Positions 34,016 to 44,364 of a stretch of 64,000 nucleotides of DNA are shown here, piece by piece. The notes beneath the pieces were generated by a model. That model was not told where the DNA came from and did not search any database. It saw nothing but the letters and a program-made list of their open reading frames with translations. The position numbers and the translations under genes were made by a program. Numbering within the stretch: the first letter of the stretch is position 1; the number at the start of each line of letters is the position of its first letter. The stretch is from Aricia agestis (Eukaryota; Arthropoda; Insecta; Lepidoptera; Lycaenidae): positions 6,199,262 to 6,263,261 of the forward strand of contig NC_056418.1 of the NCBI RefSeq assembly GCF_905147365.1, written 5' to 3'.

Positions 34016-34205
34016 ACATAGTGTCTAAACACACCATGCCGAAGTTCCGCGGCGGAAGTTCAGCAATGTCAAACGCATACAATATAACGCGACGGAATTT
34101 CGGCATGATGTGTCATCGGTAATTTAAAATACATTGCAGGTGGAATCATGCCGAACTTCCCCCGCGGAACTTCGGCATGGTGTGTTTAGAACTTTAGACA
34201 CATAG
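34016..34205. mobile_element. MITE with nested inverted ends
   Basis: AACACACCATGCCGAAGTTC (34028) is inverted at 34164-34185. The outer sequences 'cacatagtgtctaa' and 'ttagacacatagg' also mirror each other. An internal third copy 'ttccgtc…cggcatgatgtg' type arm at about 34094-34113 makes a second, smaller stem. Confidence 0.7.
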
Positions 34206-34887
34206 GCTTTTTAATACCGCTTGAAAATGTACGGTTTCTAAAGGCATAATATTGTTTGTAAGAGTTGTGGACAACACCTAGAACCTATTTTGTATATTTT
34301 TATTTATTTAAAAAAAAAAACGTAATATAAAATATCTAAGCAGCTTCCTACCGAATGTTAGAATCAAGTTAGAATCCACGTTTTTTTGTATTTTTTAGAC
34401 ACTAAAACAGCACTATTTATTGCTAATTTAAATATGATCATGTACATTTTTTTGTATTACATCAGTTTTATGTATTAAACTTTATGTAAAAGTAAAATTG
34501 CTAATTTGGTAATAGCACCTGCCAAAATCGGCACCTGTTGTTATCAGCTTTTAAGTTGACTTAATTTAAGCATTAAATATGGTGACCTTATCGCAAATGT
34601 TCGTTCTGACATTTAGCCTTTCGATATCTCAGGTAGTAAAGATAAAAGACGGAAATTACCTACAACTTAAAAGGAAGATAGATAAGAAATAGATAAAGAA
34701 AAGTTTACATAGTCCAAAATGAAATTCCTTCCGTTGTAATATGTTCGCTTGGATCTTCTACACTACTTAACTAATTATGTAACTAGTGAATCAATAAAAA
34801 GGTACAAAAATTATAATTTAAAGGGATAAAATTGCCATTTATCCTTTCTTGGGACTTAAAGTAAGTACCTACCTATAACTATACTAT

Positions 34888-35050
34888 GTACTATCAGAGA
34901 AGTTGATTCCTAGGCAGATGGCGGACCTACGTAATTTGGTCGCGTTAAGTCAAACCCATCCAACCGATCACAGCTAACATTGAATTGACTTAAGCCGACC
35001 ACATGACGTAGGTCCGATAACTGCTTAGGAATTCATTTCCTCGATGGTAC
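34888..35050. mobile_element. MITE, copy 2 of the 5873-6007 family
   Basis: Begins GTACTATCAGAGAAGTTGAT and ends TTTCCTCGATGGTACC. GGACCTACGT and ACGTAGGTCC form the inner arms. The ends match copy 1 closely while the centre differs. Confidence 0.7.
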
Positions 35051-35119
35051 CATAATATGTTAATCGTTTTTACGTTTACAACAGGACTAGATGCATCCCA
35101 CAACTTCGTTACCATGTTT

Positions 35120-35262
35120 CATGCGGGAACCGTACATTTTTCTCTATGACTTTTTATGGTACTCAAAGTATTTCCAAACCTTTCATAAAAAACGGATCTA
35201 CGACTTGACCGTGAATGACTAACAGGCAGACAAACTTTCGCAAGAATAATATTAGTATGTAT
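35120..35262 (-). mobile_element. decayed Helitron fragment
   Basis: 'gcgggaaccgtacatttttc', 'gtactcaaagtatttccaaa', 'gcagacaaactttcgc' and a TAATATTAGTA end in the family order, with no 3' hairpin. Confidence 0.6.
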
Positions 35263-35269
35263 TAGTATA

Positions 35270-37215
35270 TCTTAAAATACAGGTCCGTTTAAATATTCCA
35301 CGAGGTATATGTCGGGATTGGAAACACGCCGGCTTAGACAAATGCGAATAAATAAACCATACGTTCAAAAGGCGGTTTTATTTGTAAGAGCAATCTCATT
35401 GGGATCGGAGAAAGTATTGCCATTGATAAAAATACGGGTAAATCCTTTTAATCGAACTTATTGGGGTGTATTTGCCGAAATTAGGGGATTTGTGGTACAT
35501 AATATACGTGCGTTTATATTGTATACTTACTTAAATATTCTGCAAAACTATAATAAAACTGCAATTATTTATTTATTAAAATATTTTATAACTCGTCATA
35601 GCCGATAATAAGAATTGGTTATCATTATTCGACTGAGGCCGAAATAGTTTTGAAAATGTACATATCAGTTTTTGGAAATTTTTGAATTACTTTATCTTAT
35701 AAGCCACATAGATTTCTCTGGAGAAAAGTAAATACTTATTGCAACTCTCTTTCTCTTCATAATAATATGATTTATTCTATATTGGTATCTTTATAAAATG
35801 AATCATATTATTCAGGATCAAATTCAATTTGTGCTCTTATATTGGTATTCTAATATTGGCAAAATATTTAATATTCTACTAGCTCTATCCAATATCTAAA
35901 AATATCGTCGTGGATGGTCGTGGTTAGGCACAGAATTCCGAGGGCTTGTTCATAACATCATGGATTTGAAATCTAAATCTGACAAGGATCAGAAAATAAC
36001 TATTAGGTATTTTTAACTACTTTTACGGCTTACCAGCAAACGAATATCTAAAAATATTAAATATTAATCCAGCAATCCCCAAGCGACAGCCGGCTGCCGC
36101 ATAACAATTGAAAATCTATTGTGTCTGCGATGCCCACGATGGATGTGTTAGGACAGAAATATTTTTCAGAAACTCAGTAAAGATGTAAACCAACTCTACG
36201 TGTTCAACATTTTTAATAGACTTCAAGAAAGAGATTATTTCATTAAACATCCTCTACATTTCTAAAACAAAATCTACAGATACGCAACCAAGCATCAATA
36301 AAACTTACGAGTAAACAAATAGTTACAGTAACTAGTAAATCCCTCTAAATTGGTCCGCCATCTTGGTAAAGCCGCGTTCTACCGGAGATACGGATCTGAC
36401 AGACCCTATTCACTCGCGCCATTTTCGTATTACAAATAAGTTATTTACAAAACCCACTATCATTTTTATTTCGTTACAAATAGAAATAGCTATGGTCCTT
36501 CTCAACCTTTTTGTGTAGGTAATGATAACCGTTATAGCGTTATAGTAAGTATTCCTTAACCCTTTGGCTGCCACGTAACACTTCGCTGTCTTTTTATCCG
36601 TACTAATATTGTTGATGCGAAAGTGTGTCTGACTGTTAACTGTCATAAATATCCACAATTAATATAGCTACAGCTTGTGAAAAAGAGTAGACGCTGAACA
36701 TAACTTTTAAATCACATATAAAGTACAAAAACCGTATAATTGCTAATAAAATATGTGTCAGAGCGTTAATATTTAAGGTGTACAAACGTGAAAATACAAA
36801 TGGCTGTGAAAATACAAGGAACAAAAACTACCATTTCATCGTGAATATGTTCCGAAAATTTATTTCAGCGCCTACTATTTCTTGACAGGCTATATTTCGA
36901 GAAAAGGTAGGTAGTGCCCTTGCACTTCGCTTGGCTCGCCTTGGCGGGGGTACTACCGTGCACACAGATAATATGCTTTGGGATCCAGTATATTATGAAT
37001 TTATGAGTCTTTGTCACTAAACACCTAGTGTTATTTGAAAATTTATCATGACGTCGAGCAATTAAAAAAGATTATACCGTATATGAAAAGATATACAGTT
37101 TTTTTATTTATATCTGATACGTTAGATAAGTGGCTTGGCTGACAAGCAAATCATTGTACAACTATATTATATTAATGACTTCAACGTATACGGTGTAAAT
37201 CTTTTTAAAAGACTG
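35270..37215. other. gene-less stretch with a Helitron 5' fragment
   Basis: At 36599-36640 'gtactaatattgttgatgcg' then 'aaagtgtgtctgac' is a short Helitron 5' piece. The 99-codon ORF at 35309-35608 has no recognisable domain. Nothing else can be supported. Confidence 0.4.
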
Positions 37216-37219
37216 GATA

Positions 37220-37985
37220 TTATGCGGCGGTGTGAATGTGCGGTTTGGCCGCTACACCGCAAATCGAGATCGCAAGCAAATGTATGTTTGTTTATTAGTG
37301 GAAACTGGTTATTGACTCTTTATTTTGTAGTAATTTTAGTTATAGTATTTCAAGACGTGAGTGGATGAATAGGGTAAGTAACATGAAAAAACTTCCCGTT
37401 TTTTTGTTTTAATGGAGGCTTTAGGGCCGGAAAAAATATTTGAAATAGAAAAAGTATGGATTATATGTGTAGCCAGATATATTAGCTTGGTTATGAAGTA
37501 GATAAGTCACAAATTTTATTAAAATAACTAGCTTTTGCCCGCGGCTTCGCTCGCGTTAAGAAGTATTATTATATACAAACTTTCATCCCCTAGTTGAACC
37601 CCTTGGGGTTGGAATTTATCAAAATCCTTTCTTAGCGGATGCCTACGTCATAACATCTACTTGCATGCCAAATTTCAGCCGGATCCGTCCAGTGGTTTGG
37701 GCTGTGCGTTGATAGATCACTATGTCAATCAGTCAGACAGTCACCTTTGAGTTTTATATTTATAGATTAGGGAAAAAATGAGTTATTGTCCGTATGTTAC
37801 GAAACGTTACTTGTTCGATTCTTCCACTCACATCTTCAATTATGACGTAGCTTTCAGTTTTCCGAAAAAAATAATGATTTATTTAAAAAGCGGCGCGGTC
37901 GTGCTGTCATCTACATAATACCTAATATTATTTTGCTTGTAATATCGCGGTGTAGCCGCCTAACCGTGCGTTCAGGCGGATATGG
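37220..37985. mobile_element. TIR element interrupted by a Helitron
   Basis: The left end with GCGGTTTGGCCGCTACACCG (about 37240-37259) is inverted, with mismatches, at 37948-37974 (CGCGGTGTAGCCGCCTAACC). The flanking GGCGGTGTGAA and TTCAGGCGG words extend the arms. The complete Helitron 37528-37766 lies between them. Confidence 0.5.
37528..37766 (-). mobile_element. non-autonomous Helitron with intact borders
   Basis: On the minus strand A|TC at 37766 and …CGCGAGCGAAGCCGCGGGCA AAAGCTAG|T at 37531-37528. 239 bp, no ORF. The body includes 'ccagtggtttgggctgtgcg'. It lies inside the TIR element above. Confidence 0.8.
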
Positions 37986-38452
37986 AATATAAATAAATCT
38001 AGCCTTAGTTGTGTAGTAATATTCGATTCTTGAAAACACTCACAATAAAATTCAATATCGTCTGTTTGTTTATCGAAACTAAATGAAATTAATGGCTTCA
38101 TTACACAGACACTAATACAAATAATCTGAAACCTATAATATGTTTAATCTTTTAATCCTATTCACCGTATTATTATTTTGTATATATGGAACTAAACAAA
38201 CAAACAGCCTGACCTTACAGCGGGGCAATGTGGCTAGTATTCTGGGCTTAGGGAGAGTCTAAGGGCAGCAGTCTGGATGACAACCTTTTTTATATTTAAA
38301 CTGTTCTTTTTTTTTTACTTATTATTACGCTAGTTTTTATTGTAATTTAGTTTTATTGTATTAGTTTATGGTTTTAATATAATTTTTTGTTTTTAACAAA
38401 CTAAAGTAAGCTTGATATTAAAATGTTGAATATAATATTATATTTTGTAGTT

Positions 38453-38657
38453 GAACTCAATGGAATGGAGACCAAGGCTGGGAAATCGGGGTGTAGGTCG
38501 ACCACCAACTAGGTGGGACGACGATCTCCGCTTAGTTGCGGGCCCATGTTGGATGCGAGTAGCAGAAGATCGGTCATCTTGGCGTTCATTGAGAGAGGCC
38601 TATGTCCAGCAGTGGACGACTATAGGCTGATATGATGATGATGATGATGAACTCAAT
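38453..38657 (+). mobile_element. RTE-type LINE 3' fragment with target duplication
   Basis: GAACTCAAT occurs at 38453-38461 and again at 38649-38657. Between them lies the 3' end of an RTE-type element with its (GAT)n tail (38629-38650). The 5' side is truncated at 38462. Confidence 0.85.
38466..38630 (+). pseudogene. C-terminal 54 codons of an RTE-type reverse transcriptase
   Basis: An open frame reading WRPRLGNRGVGRPPTRWDDD, then LVAGPCWMRVAEDRSSWRSL and EAYVQQWTTIG, then TGA at 38628-38630. The G-R-P-x-x-R-W-x-D-D motif and the closing EAYVQQW are typical of the last segment of RTE-type LINE proteins, after the polymerase domain. No catalytic residues remain. It has no start codon because of 5' truncation. 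The frame is intact, so the insertion is fairly young. Confidence 0.85.
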
Positions 38658-38661
38658 TTAA

Positions 38662-38722
38662 CACATAATTGTTGAAAGATCCCTAACATAAGTAATGTTA
38701 GAGATCTTTCAACAATTATGTG
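38662..38722. repeat. hairpin, 20 bp perfect outer arms plus inner stem
   Basis: CACATAATTGTTGAAAGATC pairs with GATCTTTCAACAATTATGTG, and inside it AACAT pairs with ATGTT. It starts four bases after the RTE target duplication. Confidence 0.8.
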
Positions 38723-39136
38723 ATCATTTTTGGCCGTTTTTTAACCCCTTCCCCCTATGTGATCACAGCGTAATCTTTTGTATTTATCAGCATCATAGCT
38801 CACCCCTCTGGTCAATCAACTTTGTCATCAATACATTAAAGTTACTTAGTTTAAAGTTTAAACTAAGTAAGTCATACTTTAACACCGCAAATCTTGTTAG
38901 TTGTTAGGCGGTGCACCTTAATACTTAGGCGCGGGAAATTTATGGCTTCATAAGTCCAGGGTTAAGTATTAATGGTCGACAATAGGCAATAAAGAGTTTA
39001 TGGGCGGTAAACTTCGATGTCCCCTGACTCAGATGTCAGCCGGTTAGTATATCATACGGTACTTACTTAGCTGCCCCATTTTAAAACCTAGTAAGGCCTA
39101 AAACGAAATTTTATAGAAGAGCGCAAATAAACGTAA

Positions 39137-39619
39137 TCTATATAATATTAATACGTGAACTTTGTAACCCTTTTTACGAAAAATGGGGAAACGTAGGTGC
39201 ATGAAATTTCGCACAGTTATAGTTTATATGGTGAAGGAGTGCATCGAGCTAATATTATTTTAAAATGATGCTTTTATCATATTTTATATTTTTAACAAAT
39301 AAAACGTTACACTACGACACTACTACTAGGAAAAATGTCAGATTTTTGAGTGACAAGCCTATACATACGAATTATACTCTTTTATTTATGGTTGAAATCT
39401 GCTGACAACAAGTTGACAAATTGAAAATGGATTACTGTTTTTTTTATTTAATTTTAGATACTTTTAGACAATGCTTAAACGGCCAGTCTAAGACCACCCG
39501 AGTCCCAGAGACAAGAATTGAAAAAAACTATGATGAAGTCAATATTTTTACAAAATATAGGTAATAGTCCTAATGTCGTTGAGAGTAAGGTCGAATTTCA
39601 ACCATTGGGCGATCTCTAG
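39137..39619 (+). mobile_element. Helitron of the TCTATATAATATTAATACG family, copy 1
   Basis: A|TC at 39136/39137 and CTAG|T at 39616-39619/39620. The 3' hairpin is GGTCG-AATTT-CAACC (about 39590), followed by ATTGGGCGATCTCTAG. Copies 2 and 3 lie on the minus strand at 60414-60866 and 62035-62426. Confidence 0.8.
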
Positions 39620-39837
39620 TATAATTAATATGTCAGTAGCTGTGGCTACTGCACTTACTCCGTATTGATGCTTAAAATATACACTATAAATCTACTTTTA
39701 AGTGAGTTTTAACGCTGGTGTTTTTGTATAATATAATACACCATTTACAAAAAAATAAAACAATTTTTGTAAAAAGTGTCCCTTACTAAGTTTTGAAAGT
39801 AGACAGCCGCAGTATGGAGCTAAAATTGTCACATTTA

Positions 39838-39920
39838 GTAATTCCTCTCAATCAATTCAGCAAATAAATTCTCAAAACTGACTGTCAAACTGACGAATGT
39901 CAAATAAGTACGAATTACTA
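39838..39920 (+). mobile_element. solo fragment of the 9677-10148 MITE family
   Basis: 'aattcctctcaatcaattca' … 'aactgacgaatgtcaaataa' 'gtacga' in the same order as the left half of that element. No right end is seen. Confidence 0.6.
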
Positions 39921-40559
39921 GACATGAATTACAAGCAGAGTGACCATTTTGCGATTTTAAGAAAATGATTCATATTTATTATATAAATACTTATTATGAT
40001 TCATAATATGATTCTCCAAAGCGACCATAAGGAGAAGAATATGGAACCTCTTACCCATTTGGCTGCATTCAGAGACATTCAATGATGATTAAACTTCTAT
40101 TTAATGAAGTTTGATAATGTATAGGGCTTTTATCAAAATCTTTAATTATAATTTATTGAATTTTGCGAGTGAGAGTGAGTTGAAGAGAGAACTTTCAAAA
40201 CAGGATGCTCTGTTCTTTATCCTCTTTTAATGAACCACACAACTGGAACAGCACAGAATTAATCTTTAGAAACTAAATACTAATAAACAATAATGCACAA
40301 TCAATTTGAAATGCATAATTTATGCGAAATAGTAATACCGTCAGCAAATTAGGCTGGTATTTCACATAAATCCGTATCAAATACAAATTAATTTGTGCAG
40401 TTGTGGTTCACTGATATATTACTGTGTCTAAAAGTCAGTTGTATTTTATGTGTTGGTGGAATAATATTATGTTAAACATTAACAATAACATAGGGCTGAT
40501 TTAGGAATGTCGTCCAGTTTTCTTCAGAGCCACTGCACATATAATTAGAGGATTAAAGT

Positions 40560-40758
40560 CAGGGGTTCCCAAACTTATTTTGTCTACTGCCCACTTTTAG
40601 AGAAAATTATGTTTTAGCGCCCCCATTGTTTCAATTTAAATTGTATCAAGATGAAATAAATAACCCCCTAAGCCTCTACACAACGCCCCATTTTTTTCTG
40701 GGTCCCACACCGCCCCCTTTAGACCTTCAGCGCCCACAAGGGCGCTTGGGAAAGGCTG
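40560..40758. mobile_element. hAT-like MITE, 199 bp
   Basis: CAGGGGTTCCCAAACTT and the inverse of CAGCCTTTCCCAAGCGCCC at the right. CAG…CTG ends and CCCAA arms are typical of non-autonomous hAT elements. The 8 bp flanks do not match, so the duplication has decayed or was absent. Confidence 0.65.
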
Positions 40759-40789
40759 CTTTGGGTGGTCAACGGTATGCGATTTAGCT

Positions 40790-40932
40790 GAGTAAAAAGT
40801 TTAGTACTCTGAGTTCCGGGAAAAAACTATTAGCATAAGTATTATATCTAACATAACACAAACTTTATCCTGGAAAAAATGTTCGGTTCCTGCGCGATAA
40901 CTTTTAGCGCAACGGAGTTACGGGCGTCATCT
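40790..40932 (+). mobile_element. Helitron 3' fragment
   Basis: 'tactctgagttccgggaaaa', 'aatgttcggttcctgcgcg', then the hairpin GCAAC-GGA-GTTAC and GGGCGTCATCT. The final AG of CTAG is replaced by the next element's start (GGGCCTC). Confidence 0.65.
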
Positions 40933-41031
40933 GGGCCTCTATCATGAGCTCTTAAATCCATTCTCTTTACGTCCTTATACAGTCAGTATAAGGACGTAAA
41001 GAGAATGGATTTAAGAGCTCATAATAGGCCC
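40933..41031. repeat. foldback element with 37 bp perfect arms
   Basis: 40944-40980 (ATGAGCTCTTAAATCCATTC…) is exactly inverted at 40986-41022 around a 5 nt loop. The outer GGGCCT/AGGCCC extends the stem. It is attached directly to the Helitron 3' end. Confidence 0.8.
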
Positions 41032-41095
41032 CCTGGTCTTATATAAAATCTTCTACAATTTACATTAATCTCGCGAAAAATGTACATACTTAAGA

Positions 41096-41343
41096 GTCCG
41101 AGTGCCATCGAAATTCTCATACAAACGTAATACTTACCAAAATAATTTCCCATACGAGAATATTTACCATAATATTTGAGTTATTATCCAGCATAAGATA
41201 GTAATTACCTAGGTTCCTGTACAAACATTCACTGCAAAATATTAACATACCAAAAAGATGAACGATTACAATATTTACATACTAAATTGTGTGGAAATGA
41301 TCTTGGTATTACGTTTGTATGAGAATTTCGATGGCACCCGGAC
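41096..41343. mobile_element. MITE with about 50 bp inverted ends
   Basis: AGTCCGAGTGCCATCGAAAT and its inverse ATTTCGATGGCACCCGGACT, continuing through TTCTCATACAAACGTAATAC. No ORF; AT-rich middle. Confidence 0.75.
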
Positions 41344-41517
41344 TACCGCAAAAAACGACGAAAACAGGACTTATCGCTCATTTTAGTGACGCTGCACTGC
41401 ACTTAGAAAAGCCATTCCGCTCTCACTTTGATGGCTGCCGATGGGTCTCAACTCTCAACTCTCGACATGACACCGACGCAATGCTAAATGATAGCTAGAA
41501 ATATAAAGTTATGAGAC

Positions 41518-41651
41518 TTAGGGCCTGTTTCACCACTTCCTGATAAGGCTATCCACCAATTAACTTAACAGATCAAGTACGGAGAATCTGTCAAAAAAGT
41601 TGTGAATAGCCTATTAGGCACTTTATCAGAAAGTGGTGAAACAGGCCCTTA
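41518..41651. mobile_element. TTA-flanked foldback MITE
   Basis: TTAGGGCCTGTTTCACCACT and its inverse AGTGGTGAAACAGGCCCTTA, with CCTGATAA/TTATCAG inside. A right-half fragment is at 43800-43852. TTA at both ends suggests a 3 bp duplication. Confidence 0.8.
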
Positions 41652-41817
41652 GAATATTATATTATTAGTGCAATTTTTTCACGTAGAGGCAGCATCAGTA
41701 TAAACAGTAGAGAAAAGGCACCAGGTGGCACCAGTGTAAACAGTAGACAAGTTTTGTCCGACGTTTGACAGCGTTATTTTGATATGACGTGTGCAATTTA
41801 TAAGCAATGGCGCCCTC

Positions 41818-42057
41818 CATGGGCGTACCCAGGTCGGGGCAGGGGGGCAGCTGCCTAGAAGATAAAATAAACGTTGATTTTCCTGGCAAGGTGGAATCTC
41901 TGCGAAAAATAAAGTGTTGGAAACAAAATATCTTTTCAGTCAGATGAATAATTTTTTCTTTCAACATACCAGACCATCTTCAATCATCGAAACAGGTATG
42001 CTGCCCCCCCCCCCCCCACTCTCCCCCTCCCTAGCTAAAATCCTGGGTACGCCCATG
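41818..42057. mobile_element. hAT-like MITE with perfect 8 bp target duplication
   Basis: CATGGGCGTACCCAGG at the left is perfectly inverted at the right (CCTGGGTACGCCCATG). GCGCCCTC lies outside both ends (41810-41817 and 42058-42065). An internal run of about 14 C (42004-42017) sits next to CTCTCCCCCTCCC. The 90-codon minus frame crossing it is a chance ORF. Confidence 0.85.
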
Positions 42058-42069
42058 GCGCCCTCTGCT

Positions 42070-43267
42070 CCGAATTTTGCTTAATATTCCCTATTCTTTT
42101 TAGTAGATCCATAAATTACCCCCTACAGTGTCACAAACTTTACCTCTTTATAATATAAATATCTATAATCTAAGATACTAAGTAAAATAAGTACTTTCAA
42201 GCACCTATTCCCAAGCCTTTCAAAGTCATTGACTATTGTTTATGTTACTTTAGTTTCAATTTTCAGCCACCGAAGTAGGCAGAAGTACCCGAAAAGTGCC
42301 AGATAACTTTGTTTACAGGAACCATAAAAAGCAGCCTCTTCAAAAGCATTAAGCGGTTTTTAAGCGTTGTTTATCTTAAGTGGAGTTCAACCCGTCCAGT
42401 TAAAGTTGAGGCCCGTTAGAAATTTAACTAATTTCGTAGAATACTTTACGGTTATGCCATGACCAGTAACAGTTATGCTAGTTACGAACAAACGTTAAGG
42501 AATTTCTAAAATTATTGTAAGTACTTTATTGTAGCGAAACTTCCGAATGATAAACTTGCATGTAAATTGCTTGGCCTACTAACTAATAGTAGGAATAGAT
42601 TTAGAATATAATTCCCAACTTGTTTCTTTGGGGGCTTTGGGCCAATTCATGGCAAATTTGACATTTACGGTTTGACATTTCCTTTTAAGTGGCATTTCTT
42701 TTTTTGTCTGAATATTTTTTCTTCGAAAAATACTACGTGCCATATTTTGAGTTTTAAAATCTTTAGCTTTAAATACCAAAAGATTCAGTTAATATTAAAG
42801 TTTCTTCGTCTTACGAATTTTGCTATCAATTCTCGTGCCTTCAGTTTAGCATTTTACCCCTCCGAAAAACTGCGTACAACATACCTACAGTCTACACGTT
42901 AAAAAAGTTTTAACTTCAAAATTATTTCACGCAGCACTTTGGTGTTAGAACATAAAGCTTCCCTAATTCAATTGTAAAAGCAATAAATGTATTACATTTG
43001 ATAAAAAAGACATTACATTTACATAAGTATACCTTAATGAATACCAAATTCGTATAATTGAATTAATAGTAAACACGAGAAAAGATAGAGAGAGAGAATA
43101 ATGTATAAAACATTATTTTCACATTAAAACTTTAATTAAAAGTTCAGTCAAATTGTAAAATAGATACATAATATAATGAATTAACCAACTAAATAAAAAA
43201 AATGTGTTCATGAAGGTTAGTAACTAACCTAACCTTATAATATAGCTTTTTACTAATTTAGAAACAT
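42070..43267. other. gene-less stretch
   Basis: The segment 42600-42910 has two overlapping ORFs (66 and 76 codons) on opposite strands without recognisable domains. 'aaaaaagttttaacttc' near 42901 resembles the end motif at 5329. Confidence 0.4.
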
Positions 43268-43304
43268 TGAGTTATAAGTACGTACGTGTAGTACTTATAA
43301 CTCA
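43268..43304. repeat. hairpin, 14 bp perfect arms
   Basis: TGAGTTATAAGTAC pairs with GTACTTATAACTCA around a 9 nt spacer containing ACGT. Confidence 0.75.
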
Positions 43305-43799
43305 TTGTTTAAAAGCCTATATTTTTGTAATAGCACGATATACAACGAAAATATTTCTTTTTGTGAAAACAGCCATCTTTACGGACATAATATTTTATTC
43401 ATAGTGTATGTGTGCCACCTGCACTAGTTCACTGTACACAGAGGGTACACCTATCATAACATCATTGTTTTCACTCAACATTCGATGAAACCCTTTATTG
43501 TGTAAATTGTAAACTGAATTCCCGCTAAAGGACTTTCATTAAAACCACATGATAGTTCACATCTAGTTTTGTGTTGTAATAATCATTTTGTCCTAAGCAA
43601 TTGGTTGTAGTTCATTGTAATTAGATGTAAAATAATTTTGAACGTACTATACAAACAAATAATACTTTTATAGAACAAAACATTTTGATATAGAGTTTGG
43701 ACAAACAAATCGGTCCAAATCAGCTGTCGACTCATAGAAAGATTTTTTGATTTAGAAAATTTAACCGAAACTAAAATGAAAAATGAATTTAGAGTTGTG

Positions 43800-43852
43800 A
43801 AAAGCCTATTCGGCACTTATCAGGAAGTGGTAAAACAGGCCCTTAGAGTACC
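43800..43852. mobile_element. half of the 41518-41651 MITE
   Basis: 'aaagcctattcggcacttat' 'caggaagtggtaaaacagg' 'ccctta' matches the right half of the TTA-flanked MITE; the left half is absent. Confidence 0.7.
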
Positions 43853-44364
43853 GGCAAATAAAAAAGTCTGTTAGAAAAAATATGTACGGTTTCCACGATA
43901 AATAAATTTCCAAGCAAACGAAGATGAGTTTAATAATGTTAACTATGAGCATAATATTTTGTTGTCAAAGATAATGAATGAAGATAGTTCTGTTTTTAAT
44001 TAAAAATCGACAGTGAAGAAAAATATAGATTTTCTTAATTGGAATATCACAAAGAACAAGAATGACTAATTTCTTCTGTTTATTTTCATTTAAAACAAAT
44101 GAATAACAATAAACATTAACTCATTATTAAAAATAGTAAAATGTCATTAAATTGATTACTTAATTATAATTTATAAATGCTTTCAAACGATCATTATAAA
44201 TACAGTCAACAAACAAATCTTTTAACAAAATGTTGGTTAGAAATCATTTAGAAATCATTTCTAGTGCCCTCTATTATAATATAATAATAATATTATGTAA
44301 TAGCAAAGTTCGCAGATTGAATAAAACCCGATCTTGGGCTAATAACTATAATTTTGGTAAATAA
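43853..44364. other. AT-rich gene-less stretch
   Basis: A short Helitron-like motif ('atgtacggtttccacgataa') at about 43880. Nothing else is recognisable. Confidence 0.4.

Noticed and set aside
38695..38907. 70-codon ORF after the RTE fragment
   Set aside because: Begins inside a hairpin arm and has no recognisable domain.
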